DNA of 5,960 nt from Bacteroidota bacterium. GTDB taxonomy: Bacteria; Bacteroidota; Bacteroidia; Chitinophagales; UBA2359. Numbering within the stretch: the first letter of the stretch is position 1; each line of letters opens with the position of its first letter. Location of the stretch: positions 1 to 5,960 of the forward strand of contig JAHDGT010000303.1 in assembly GCA_020631675.1 (NCBI GenBank). The letters are read 5' to 3'. The translations under genes and the position numbers were made by a program. Of the stretch, positions 1 to 5,035 are shown one piece after another. The notes beneath the pieces are model-generated. The model did no database searches. It saw only the letters and a program-made list of their open reading frames with translations, and was not told where the DNA came from.

Positions 1-92
1 ATAAGAACATCCGTGGTCTGCGTACAGCGGCATTCGTAGTGGCTATTGATAAAGTAGCGAAAGCTTATCTTGAATTGGGTATCTTCCCATAA
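1..92 (+). CDS. gdhA: Glutamate dehydrogenase (Glu/Leu/Phe/Val dehydrogenase family), C-terminal fragment
   Basis: Only the last 29 codons are in the window; they are read in the frame starting at base 3 and end at TAA 90-92. The visible tail, with NIRGLRTAAFVVAIDKVAKA followed by YLELGIFP, matches the C-terminal helix of hexameric glutamate dehydrogenases, in which an LRTAAYV-A-I/L-E/D-(K/R)-V pattern is conserved from bacteria to the mitochondrial enzyme. The family catalyses reversible NAD(P)-dependent oxidative deamination of glutamate to 2-oxoglutarate in the cytoplasm. Coenzyme preference cannot be judged, because the Rossmann domain lies outside the window. The gene is followed by a strong hairpin terminator and faces a minus-strand gene tail to tail. 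Leucine or another amino-acid dehydrogenase of the same superfamily is possible but fits this tail less well. Confidence 0.65.
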   Translation, partial: KNIRGLRTAAFVVAIDKVAKAYLELGIFP

Positions 93-120
93 GGATCAGT
101 AGATGCTGACCAAATAAAAT

Positions 121-155
121 AAAAAAGCCTGTGCGACATTCGCACAGGCTTTTTT
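121..155. terminator. Bidirectional intrinsic terminator between gdhA and the pseudokinase gene
   Basis: A perfect 15-bp inverted repeat is visible: AAAAAAGCCTGTGCG at 121-135 and its exact complement at 141-155, with a 5-base loop ACATT. The GC-rich core is flanked by A6 on one side and T6 on the other, so a U-tract follows the hairpin on both strands. It lies between convergent stop codons at 90-92 (+) and 172-174 (-), so it can end both transcripts. Confidence 0.93.
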
Positions 156-171
156 CATTTGGAATATATAC

Positions 172-1890
172 TTAGTTAAGCTGTTGATCCAGCTCCAAGT
201 TAGAGGTGTCTCCAGAATTAGATACAGAAGTCACTGCCACTTCATTGCATTTTAAAGTCGTCTTTTTACGATTATAGTGCTTCGCACATCGATCGTCCTG
301 TAAGCAACGCTTAGAAAGCTGGTTTTTATAGGCGTTTAACTGAGCACAGTCGGTCGTTTGTGAAATCAAAGTATTTACTTGCTTGTCATTACAACGGTCA
401 AAATAATGTTCAATAACATTATTGTGTTTATCCGTTTTCGCTATTGAGTTCGCCTTTTCAAAAAAGGAGTTAGCTCGGTTGTATTCTGTTCTATCACAAG
501 CTTGTTTAGCTTGATTGAGCATAGCGTATAGTTCACTGGTCTCACTAGCTTTAGCAGGAGAAGTGAATTGATAGATCAGGTATAAAAGAGGGGTGAATAG
601 CAACAAAATAAACGCGGCTTTAAACCAATTCCTTGTATTGCTTTTTTGAGGTATCAATACAGGAGTCTCGTCTGCATCTTGTTCAACTGTAGAGGCGATC
701 AATTTTTCATTGGCAGAAGTAGCGGTTGTAGGAGCTTGCGAATCCGCACTAGCTGCTTGTGATAGATCATCACTAGGATAAAGCTGTTCAAACGCACCTT
801 TGATCGCTTCTATTTCCTCTGAAGGTGTAGTGTCGATATTTGTTTCCTTATCTATATTATCAGCAGAAACCAGAGGGGACGTATCTTCATCTTCTTGTGC
901 CACCTGCTTATGATTGATCGGCACGACCAGTGCTTCGGGAATCATCTTATTGGTATCAGCGTTATTAATTGTATCTGATAGCACTGCTTCTTGATGATTG
1001 AGGTGCTGATAGTTTTCATAGAAGCAAAGCAGTTCGTACAACTCTTGCGTGGAGCGAGCTCTTTGGTTTGCTGATTTAATTAAACAACGCCTTATTATGG
1101 TCTTATAAGGTTCTGGTATGTTTTCTTGGATTTGCAGAGGTTGTTCAAGGACAAAACGGCGAACTTCTGACTCATTCCACTCGGTAGAAAACTGACCTAG
1201 TGGGTGTTTCCCAGAGAAAAGCTGATGAGCGATCACACCCAATGACCACAAGTCGGCATTAGATCGTACAGAAGCTTTAATTCCGAACTGCTGAGGGGAA
1301 AAATACTCAGGAGCTAAATAAGGGTCGTCATATCGTACTTCGATAGGGAGATTTAGAAAACTCGGACTATCTATTTTTAAAATCAAGTCATCTTCCCTGT
1401 TCAAGGGAGTCAATTTGCTCCGTGAAGCATGAAGAAACAGATTCTCCGGGCGGATGTTTATATGAGTCGTCCTATGGTCGTGTAAAAACTGAAGTCCAAT
1501 TAACAGTTGCTCAAATAGTGATCGAGCTTGCCTTTGACCAATCGGCGAGTTATTGTGCCGGGCGAGAAGATCCGCTAGTGTTCCTTTATCCGCGAAACCC
1601 ATAACGCAGACCTGGAAATTTTTATCGCTTCTTCCTTGAGTAGGATTTGAGAACCGATAAATGTCGAAATATCTTACGACATGAGGATGCTTTAAGGGAA
1701 TAGTTTGATGGATCAACTTCTCGAGTAATACCCCCTTTTCATCACAGTAGTGACTAAAAAACTTCAAGCAAACATACCGCTCGGAAAGCTTGTCCCAAGC
1801 CTTAATTAGTTTCACACAATGTGCCGTACCTATTATATCACTAGGTATGTCATATTGAAAACGTTCTTTGAACTGGTCAAAGTTCAGCAT
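172..1890 (-). CDS. Single-pass membrane protein with a degenerate protein-kinase domain (predicted pseudokinase) and a cysteine-containing C-terminal domain
   Basis: The protein has 572 residues. Residues ~14-291 follow the eukaryotic-type Ser/Thr kinase fold. A glycine-loop equivalent starts at G21, the VAIK-type lysine is K43 (VCLKFF), E57 is a plausible helix-C glutamate, the catalytic-loop equivalent is HINIRPEN 143-150, APE is 193-195, and D213-W215-G218 match the DxWSxG motif. Key positions have decayed. Only the first loop glycine survives (G21-T-A-H-C-V), HRD has become H143-I-N145, the loop lysine is R147, and the DFG site reads D174-S-P-S177. Without a gap the metal-binding Asp is Ser175; with a one-residue gap D174 could stand in. 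Residues ~295-420 form an acidic Ser/Thr-rich linker. W422-Q441 is the only membrane helix, and basic residues before it (K416, R420, K424) place the kinase part in the cytoplasm. The outer part, 446-572, carries six cysteines (465, 500, 515, 529, 535, 548), an even number compatible with disulfides. The architecture resembles bacterial receptor-type Hanks kinases, but phosphotransfer activity is doubtful. A binding or scaffolding role is inferred. The ATG at 1890 has no clear Shine-Dalgarno sequence, which is normal for Bacteroidota. Confidence 0.9.
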   Translation of the reverse strand: MLNFDQFKERFQYDIPSDIIGTAHCVKLIKAWDKLSERYVCLKFFSHYCDEKGVLLEKLIHQTIPLKHPHVVRYFDIYRFSNPTQGRSDKNFQVCVMGFADKGTLADLLARHNNSPIGQRQARSLFEQLLIGLQFLHDHRTTHINIRPENLFLHASRSKLTPLNREDDLILKIDSPSFLNLPIEVRYDDPYLAPEYFSPQQFGIKASVRSNADLWSLGVIAHQLFSGKHPLGQFSTEWNESEVRRFVLEQPLQIQENIPEPYKTIIRRCLIKSANQRARSTQELYELLCFYENYQHLNHQEAVLSDTINNADTNKMIPEALVVPINHKQVAQEDEDTSPLVSADNIDKETNIDTTPSEEIEAIKGAFEQLYPSDDLSQAASADSQAPTTATSANEKLIASTVEQDADETPVLIPQKSNTRNWFKAAFILLLFTPLLYLIYQFTSPAKASETSELYAMLNQAKQACDRTEYNRANSFFEKANSIAKTDKHNNVIEHYFDRCNDKQVNTLISQTTDCAQLNAYKNQLSKRCLQDDRCAKHYNRKKTTLKCNEVAVTSVSNSGDTSNLELDQQLN

Positions 1891-2225
1891 AGATAAGAGC
1901 GTTTCGACAAAAAATCACTAAAGTAAAGTGATGATTTGCCAAGCTATGAGTTAAATGCAGGCGGTCTGTAATAAAAGTGAAATGGGTAGGGGCGAGATAA
2001 ATCCGCACCTGCTGCTTGATAAGATATGGAGTGTGTGTTTAAGGAGTTGGTAAAAGCATTGGGTTATACAATCACCAATTCTAATCAAGCATTACAAATT
2101 TAGCGATGAAAATGACATGACACTTGTATGACGGGGTAGCTTGACTATATGTTTCTTGTTTTTTTATACTGTAGCACAAACATATCTTGTTGAATGCAAA
2201 TGCATTATCCACCACCTTATAAATC
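1891..2225. other. Intergenic stretch upstream of the pseudokinase gene
   Basis: No convincing gene is visible in these 335 bases. The longest small frame I followed is a 25-codon one on the plus strand (2026-2103) without recognisable features. On the minus strand 2184-2177 reads TATGTTTG, a perfect match to the Bacteroidota -7 consensus TAnnTTTG. However, the nearest TTTG (2200-2197) is only 12 bases away instead of about 19, so it is at best a weak promoter for the pseudokinase. On the plus strand TTGACT 2141-2146 and TATACT 2165-2170, 18 bases apart, resemble an enterobacterial sigma-70 promoter that would read toward the hairpin at 2226-2261. That class of promoter is not the usual one in this phylum. 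Confidence 0.5.
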
Positions 2226-2261
2226 AAAAAATCCCAGCCTGTTTTCAGGCTGGGATTTTTT
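2226..2261. terminator. Intrinsic terminator downstream of the secreted-protein gene
   Basis: A perfect 16-bp inverted repeat runs from 2226-2241 to 2246-2261 around a TTTT loop. The core is ATCCCAGCCTG and its complement, and the outer five pairs are A:T, giving a T-run on both strands. Its position 24 bases past the stop codon of the minus-strand gene at 2285-2803 makes it that gene's terminator. It would equally stop any plus-strand transcript coming from the intergenic region to its left. Confidence 0.93.
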
Positions 2262-2284
2262 AAAAGAACAGGAAAAGCAACAAC

Positions 2285-2803
2285 TTATTCCACTTCTAAT
2301 TTTTTATTCAATAAGCTGAAACCTTGAATGATTTTGAGGAAGTAAGTTCCTTTCTCATCAGACTTGATATTCACTTGGCTTTCGTAAGTGCCTTCAAAAT
2401 CTTCAATGACTTCATTGTGAATCTCATTACCTTTCACATCTAAAATAACAACCCGTGTATCATCGTCAGAATCAGTTGAAAAGCTTAAAAAGAAGAAGCC
2501 TTCACCGAAATCAGGTGCAAAAGCGATGTCTTCAACTTCCAAATCTTCTGTGCCACTGAAAGCAGAGTGGATACTACCATATGCCGCACGATCCGCAATG
2601 CCTAAATCACTTACAACTACTTTTACGGTATTGTTTCCGTTAGAATAAGAAGCTTCTTGGAATTCACCCCAGAAAAGATCTTTAGCAGCATCTAAAAGGC
2701 TTTTGCTTTCGTCTCCGTTATCAGTTTGCGCAATGGCTTGTTGGGAAATGGAAAAAGCAAGAAAAAAAGCTAAGAGTAAGCTTGAGTTTTTCAAAAATCT
2801 CAT
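2285..2803 (-). CDS. Secreted 172-residue protein ending in a type IX sorting-domain-like module
   Basis: Residues 1-25 are a clear Sec signal peptide: MRFLKN, a hydrophobic core of Leu, Ala and Phe, then QQAIA with cleavage before Q26. Residues ~27-85 are a low-complexity, partly amphipathic stretch that I do not recognise. Residues ~88-172 align by pattern with the C-terminal beta-sandwich domain of Bacteroidota cargo proteins (type A, Por_Secre_tail). Seen in order are P97-D-F-G-E-G102-F-F in place of PNPxxGxF, then VVILDVKGNEI (118-128), EDFEGTY (134-140), KGTYFLKI (151-158) and the final NKKLEVE (166-172). In the family this domain directs cargo through the type IX system at the outer membrane. 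Here the PNP motif is altered and the domain makes up about half of a very small protein, so it may be a domain-only periplasmic or surface protein. The gene stands alone between its own terminator (2226-2261) and a non-coding upstream region. The ATG at 2803 is chosen because it begins the signal peptide directly; no Shine-Dalgarno sequence is seen. Confidence 0.85.
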   Translation of the reverse strand: MRFLKNSSLLLAFFLAFSISQQAIAQTDNGDESKSLLDAAKDLFWGEFQEASYSNGNNTVKVVVSDLGIADRAAYGSIHSAFSGTEDLEVEDIAFAPDFGEGFFFLSFSTDSDDDTRVVILDVKGNEIHNEVIEDFEGTYESQVNIKSDEKGTYFLKIIQGFSLLNKKLEVE

Positions 2804-3053
2804 AAGTTAGTATTGATGAAAATAGTATTGAAAACAAAAAAGCTTTCACGACCATTTTTGTTGAATAGACAGAATCACACGATTAGGTAACGATAGGATA
2901 AAGGTAATTATTGCCTACGAACCTAAACTATCTCTGATAGTAAATACAATAAGTGCTACTATATGTTACATCAACAATCGTTCTGAAGTTCCCGATTGTA
3001 CATAAAGTGTAAAAGATAGGTTTTGTTAGGGCACTTGACCAGGGGTAAAAATA
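2804..3053. other. Intergenic stretch upstream of the secreted-protein gene
   Basis: No gene is recognisable here. Besides the possible promoter at 2899-2927, there is a 7-bp inverted repeat, ACAATCG at 2974-2980 and CGATTGT at 2993-2999 with a 12-base spacer, which could be a protein-binding site or a weak hairpin. The right edge of this stretch meets the target-site duplication of the small transposable element. Confidence 0.5.
2899..2927 (-). promoter_or_regulatory. Possible Bacteroidota-type promoter of the secreted-protein gene
   Basis: On the minus strand TTTA (2927-2924) and TACCTTTA (2906-2899) are separated by 17 bases. Compared with the Bacteroidota housekeeping consensus (TTTG, about 19 bases, TAnnTTTG), each element has one mismatch. 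It lies about 96 bases upstream of the ATG at 2803. A small inverted repeat, CTATC-TCT-GATAG (2928-2940), sits just upstream. This is pattern matching in A/T-rich DNA, so confidence is low. Confidence 0.2.
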
Positions 3054-3061
3054 GAAAAACT
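3054..3061. repeat. Left target-site duplication (GAAAAACT)
   Basis: The 8 bases GAAAAACT directly flank the left end of the small element and are repeated exactly at 3224-3231. Exact 8-bp duplications are typical of IS66-family transposition. Confidence 0.85.
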
Positions 3062-3076
3062 GTAACTATTTAGGTT
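3062..3076 (+). repeat. Left terminal inverted repeat of the MITE
   Basis: GTAACTATTTAGGTT. It differs from the complement of the right end only at position 7 (A versus G). The leading GTAAC is IS66-like. Confidence 0.85.
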
Positions 3077-3208
3077 GGGGCTTTTGAGATGAAAAATGAA
3101 GCTTTTTGTTCTTAGACGAAGGGCTGCTTTGAAAGGAATCGCAGCGCGCTTGCTTTCAAGAAAGCTGAAGTATAAGGGCAATAAGGTATTTTTCAGCCAA
3201 AATTGCTT

Positions 3209-3223
3209 AACCTAAACAGTTAC
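3209..3223 (-). repeat. Right terminal inverted repeat of the MITE
   Basis: Read on the minus strand it is GTAACTGTTTAGGTT, the partner of the left end with one mismatch. It is followed at once by the second copy of the GAAAAACT target duplication. Confidence 0.85.
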
Positions 3224-3231
3224 GAAAAACT
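3224..3231. repeat. Right target-site duplication (GAAAAACT)
   Basis: An exact copy of the 8 bases at 3054-3061. Its last base (3231) is also the last base of the TGA stop codon (3233-3231, minus strand) of the acetyltransferase gene, so the insertion took place at the very end of that gene. Confidence 0.85.
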
Positions 3232-3674
3232 CAAGATAGTTTTTTGAACATCTTGAAGTGGTCTATTCCAACCTCTTTAAACATTTTCCCCTCTACTTTA
3301 TAGCCGAGCTTTTCATAGAAAGGTACCGCCGTGACACGGGCACTGCAATAGATCAATTGAAAATTGCCGTTTTCAAGGGCGAATTTTTCACAAAAGAGCG
3401 CAAGTGCTTTGCCTACACCTTTTCTTTGATAAGCTTCTGCTACAGCAACTTGTCGCATCTTTAAACTAGTGCCAAAGGGTACCAGTATACAACAACCAAT
3501 AAGCACTTTATCTGTAGCGCTATAACAGGCTATATGCCATTGACTGTGTTCGGCAGCTAATTCATCTTTTGTGAAAGCCAAGCCCAATGGCTTACGTAAT
3601 ATTTGATCCCGTAAAACAACCATCTTTTCATAAGCTGGTGTTCCATGACTTTCTATCTGACAATGATAATCCAT
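3231..3674 (-). CDS. GNAT-family N-acetyltransferase
   Basis: The product is 147 residues when started at the ATG at 3674. It is a cytoplasmic acetyl-CoA-dependent transferase of the GCN5-related fold; the acceptor substrate cannot be told from sequence. Visible family marks are VLRDQILRKPLGL (20-32), typical of a common small bacterial GNAT subgroup, the beta-4 strand LKMRQVAVAEAY (71-82), the acetyl-CoA pyrophosphate loop Q83-R-K-G86-V-G88-K-A (motif A, Q/RxxGxG), and FYEKLGYKVEG (119-129) in motif B. The frame stays open upstream to a TTG at 3749. I reject that start because the extra 25 residues (MKRLWRRGIR...) are unlike the family, while MDYHCQIESH starts where relatives of about 145-150 residues start. 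No membrane segment or signal peptide is present. Its 3' end abuts a transposable element, so its original terminator has been displaced about 170 bases downstream or lost. It is divergent from the glycosyltransferase gene. Confidence 0.88.
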   Translation of the reverse strand: MDYHCQIESHGTPAYEKMVVLRDQILRKPLGLAFTKDELAAEHSQWHIACYSATDKVLIGCCILVPFGTSLKMRQVAVAEAYQRKGVGKALALFCEKFALENGNFQLIYCSARVTAVPFYEKLGYKVEGKMFKEVGIDHFKMFKKLS

Positions 3675-3845
3675 AATGTTAACTTGCGCATTAAATTCCT
3701 GTTCCGCACTTATGGCTATTCTAATCCCCCTTCTCCAAAGCCTTTTCAATCTGCTCGGTCAGAATAGCTTGTTTTTAAGCCTCGAAGCTTGAACAACTGT
3801 TCAACGTTCGAGGCTTGTCCAAGATAATGAAAAAACATATAAATA
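3675..3845. other. Divergent intergenic region between the GNAT and glycosyltransferase genes
   Basis: It contains the 40-nt palindrome at 3777-3816. On the minus strand 3774-3721 translates as KQAILTEQIEKALEKGD and a TAG stop, with an in-frame TAA just upstream and no start codon. It has the look of a helical protein tail, so it could be a gene remnant, but it is too short to call. No clean TTTG/TAnnTTTG promoter pair was found for either gene. The bases just before the ATG at 3846 are A-rich. Confidence 0.4.
3777..3816. repeat. 40-nt two-part palindrome (operator or RNA hairpin)
   Basis: The outer arms AAGCCTCGAA (3777-3786) and TTCGAGGCTT (3807-3816) are exact complements. Inside them TTGAACA (3789-3795) and TGTTCAA (3798-3804) are also exact complements around a central AC. 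The two stems are separated by a symmetric GC/CG mismatch. No T-run follows on either strand, so it is a poor intrinsic terminator. It lies 30 bases before the glycosyltransferase ATG and about 100 bases before the GNAT ATG, a position that suits a shared operator for divergent genes or a hairpin in a leader RNA. Confidence 0.75.
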
Positions 3846-5030
3846 ATGCGTGTAAAATTCCTCCATTTAGTTGCTTTTGATCAGCCATATCCGCCTGACT
3901 ATGGAGGGGTGATAGATGTGTTTTTTAAAATAAAGGCACTAAAACAAATAGGTATTGGGGTTATATTGCATGTATTTGAATATGGGGAAAGATCCACAAG
4001 TGATGCGGTAAAAAAAATGAATTTCTTTTGTTTTGAAGTGAACTATTATGACCGATCATTAAGGTCTACACTTAAAAATGGCTTGCCGCACATCTCTTCT
4101 TCTCGAAAATCTAAACCTCTTTTAAACAGATTGCAAGAGGATGATCACCCCATTTTGTTCGAGGGCTTACATTGTTGTGCTTGGTTGGGTCATCCCGCAC
4201 TTGCTAAAAGGGTGAAGTTAGTGCGCATGCACAATATAGAATGGCAATATTATTCCGCCTTATTTGAACAAGAATCTTTCTGGAAAAGTCCTTTTAAGAA
4301 GCTGTATTTTAAGTTAGAATCCAATGCTTTGAGATCATTTGAAAAGATCATTTCTGCTGCGACTAAAGTATATGTGATCAGCAGTAGTGATCTCAGCTAT
4401 TTTGCAAAGGAAGGCTATACAGAGGAACAGCTTGAGCTATTACCACCATTCCATGCGAATGAAGTGCTTAATGCTTCGACTTCAAACAAGAATGAGAACG
4501 GTGATACAGAAAAACCCTATGCTTTGTATCACGGCAATTTATCTGTTATTGAAAACCAAGAGGCGGCTCTGTTTTTAATAGAAAAAGTATTCGCTCATTT
4601 AAGTGAATACTCCTTTGTAGTAGCGGGTAAATCTCCTAGACAAAAGCTGGTAAACGCGGTAAAGGCACATAAAAATATTCGCCTGGTCAATTCACCTAGT
4701 GAAGATGAGATGAACACCTTGATCCAAAAAGCACATATTCATACTTTGCCCACGTTTCAGTCGACAGGGATGAAGTTGAAATTACTATATGCTTTGTATA
4801 ATGGGCGATTCTGTTTGGTGAATGATCTGATGTTAGCGGGAACAGGATTAGAAGAAGCTTGTGAGTTAGCCAATGATGCGGAAGAATGGATAGTGCAGAT
4901 CAAAAGATTGATGGGGGAGTCCTTTAAAGAAACAGATATTGAAAAAAGGAAACTCATTTTAAAGGAACAATACGATAATAGACGAAATGCGCATCGTATA
5001 TTGCGTTTTTTGTCGGAGAATCATACCTAA
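3846..5030 (+). CDS. GT-B fold glycosyltransferase (GT4-like)
   Basis: The protein has 394 residues with no signal peptide or membrane helix, so it probably works in the cytoplasm or at the inner membrane face, transferring sugar from a nucleotide donor. The N-terminal Rossmann-like half begins FLHLVAFDQPYPPDYGGVID (5-24), with the double glycine G20-G21 found at the acceptor side of GT4 enzymes, then KIKALKQIGIGVILHVFEYG (28-47) and RMHNIEWQYY (127-136). The C-terminal half carries YHGNLS (228-233), VAGKSP (259-264) and GMKLKLLYALYNG (308-320), the usual donor-site strand-loop-helix landmarks. The classical EX7E motif is not clearly present; S306-T307-G308 and E336 occupy the region. Donor, acceptor and pathway (cell-surface polysaccharide, lipid or protein glycosylation) are unknown. 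The ATG at 3846 gives the expected N-terminus, preceded by an A-rich leader without a strong Shine-Dalgarno sequence. Only 5 bases separate its stop codon from the next gene, so the two are probably cotranscribed. Confidence 0.87.
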   Translation: MRVKFLHLVAFDQPYPPDYGGVIDVFFKIKALKQIGIGVILHVFEYGERSTSDAVKKMNFFCFEVNYYDRSLRSTLKNGLPHISSSRKSKPLLNRLQEDDHPILFEGLHCCAWLGHPALAKRVKLVRMHNIEWQYYSALFEQESFWKSPFKKLYFKLESNALRSFEKIISAATKVYVISSSDLSYFAKEGYTEEQLELLPPFHANEVLNASTSNKNENGDTEKPYALYHGNLSVIENQEAALFLIEKVFAHLSEYSFVVAGKSPRQKLVNAVKAHKNIRLVNSPSEDEMNTLIQKAHIHTLPTFQSTGMKLKLLYALYNGRFCLVNDLMLAGTGLEEACELANDAEEWIVQIKRLMGESFKETDIEKRKLILKEQYDNRRNAHRILRFLSENHT

Positions 5031-5035
5031 GAAGA

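Larger units (their letters stand above)
3062..3223. mobile_element. 162-bp MITE-like element, IS66-type ends
   Basis: The left end GTAACTATTTAGGTT (3062-3076) and the right end AACCTAAACAGTTAC (3209-3223) are inverted repeats matching at 14 of 15 bases. With a few small gaps the similarity continues inward for about 40 bases; both arms share TTTTG and TGAAAAAT. An exact 8-bp direct repeat flanks the pair. Ends starting GTAA plus 8-bp duplications are the known hallmark of the IS66 family, so this is most likely a miniature element mobilised by an IS66 transposase elsewhere in the genome. The interior (about 130 bases) has no significant reading frame, only a very short one (ATGAAAAATGAA..., stopped after eight codons), and an internal hairpin, TTGAAAG 3129-3135 with CTTTCAA 3153-3159. 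The clean ends and perfect duplication argue for fairly recent insertion. It sits right at the stop codon of the neighbouring acetyltransferase gene without changing its protein. Confidence 0.85.

Noticed and set aside
1422..1604. 60-codon plus-strand frame inside the pseudokinase gene
   Set aside because: It lies entirely opposite well-conserved kinase motifs and its translation has no recognisable features; it is a shadow of the real gene.
1913..1948. TTG and TACTTTAG on the minus strand as the pseudokinase promoter
   Set aside because: The spacing is only about 14 bases and the -7 element has a mismatch, so it is no better than chance in this A/T-rich stretch.
2026..2103. 25-codon plus-strand small frame (MECVFKELVKALGYTITNSN...)
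   Set aside because: It has no ribosome site, promoter or family resemblance; frames of this length are common by chance.
3675..3749. N-terminal extension of the GNAT reading frame starting at TTG 3749 (172 residues)
   Set aside because: The start is a TTG, the extra 25 residues do not look like the family, and the ATG at 3674 gives the normal GNAT length and N-terminus.
3777..3816. The 40-nt palindrome as an intrinsic terminator
   Set aside because: No T-run follows it on either strand (GTCCAAG on plus, AAAAAC on minus), and no gene ends directly before it, unlike the two clear terminators in the window.
3838..3845. TATAAATA before the glycosyltransferase ATG as a promoter element
   Set aside because: It abuts the start codon, leaving no room for a leader, and does not match TAnnTTTG.
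4757..4957. Minus-strand frame of 66 codons within the glycosyltransferase gene
   Set aside because: It is antisense to the conserved donor-binding region, with composition explained by the coding strand.
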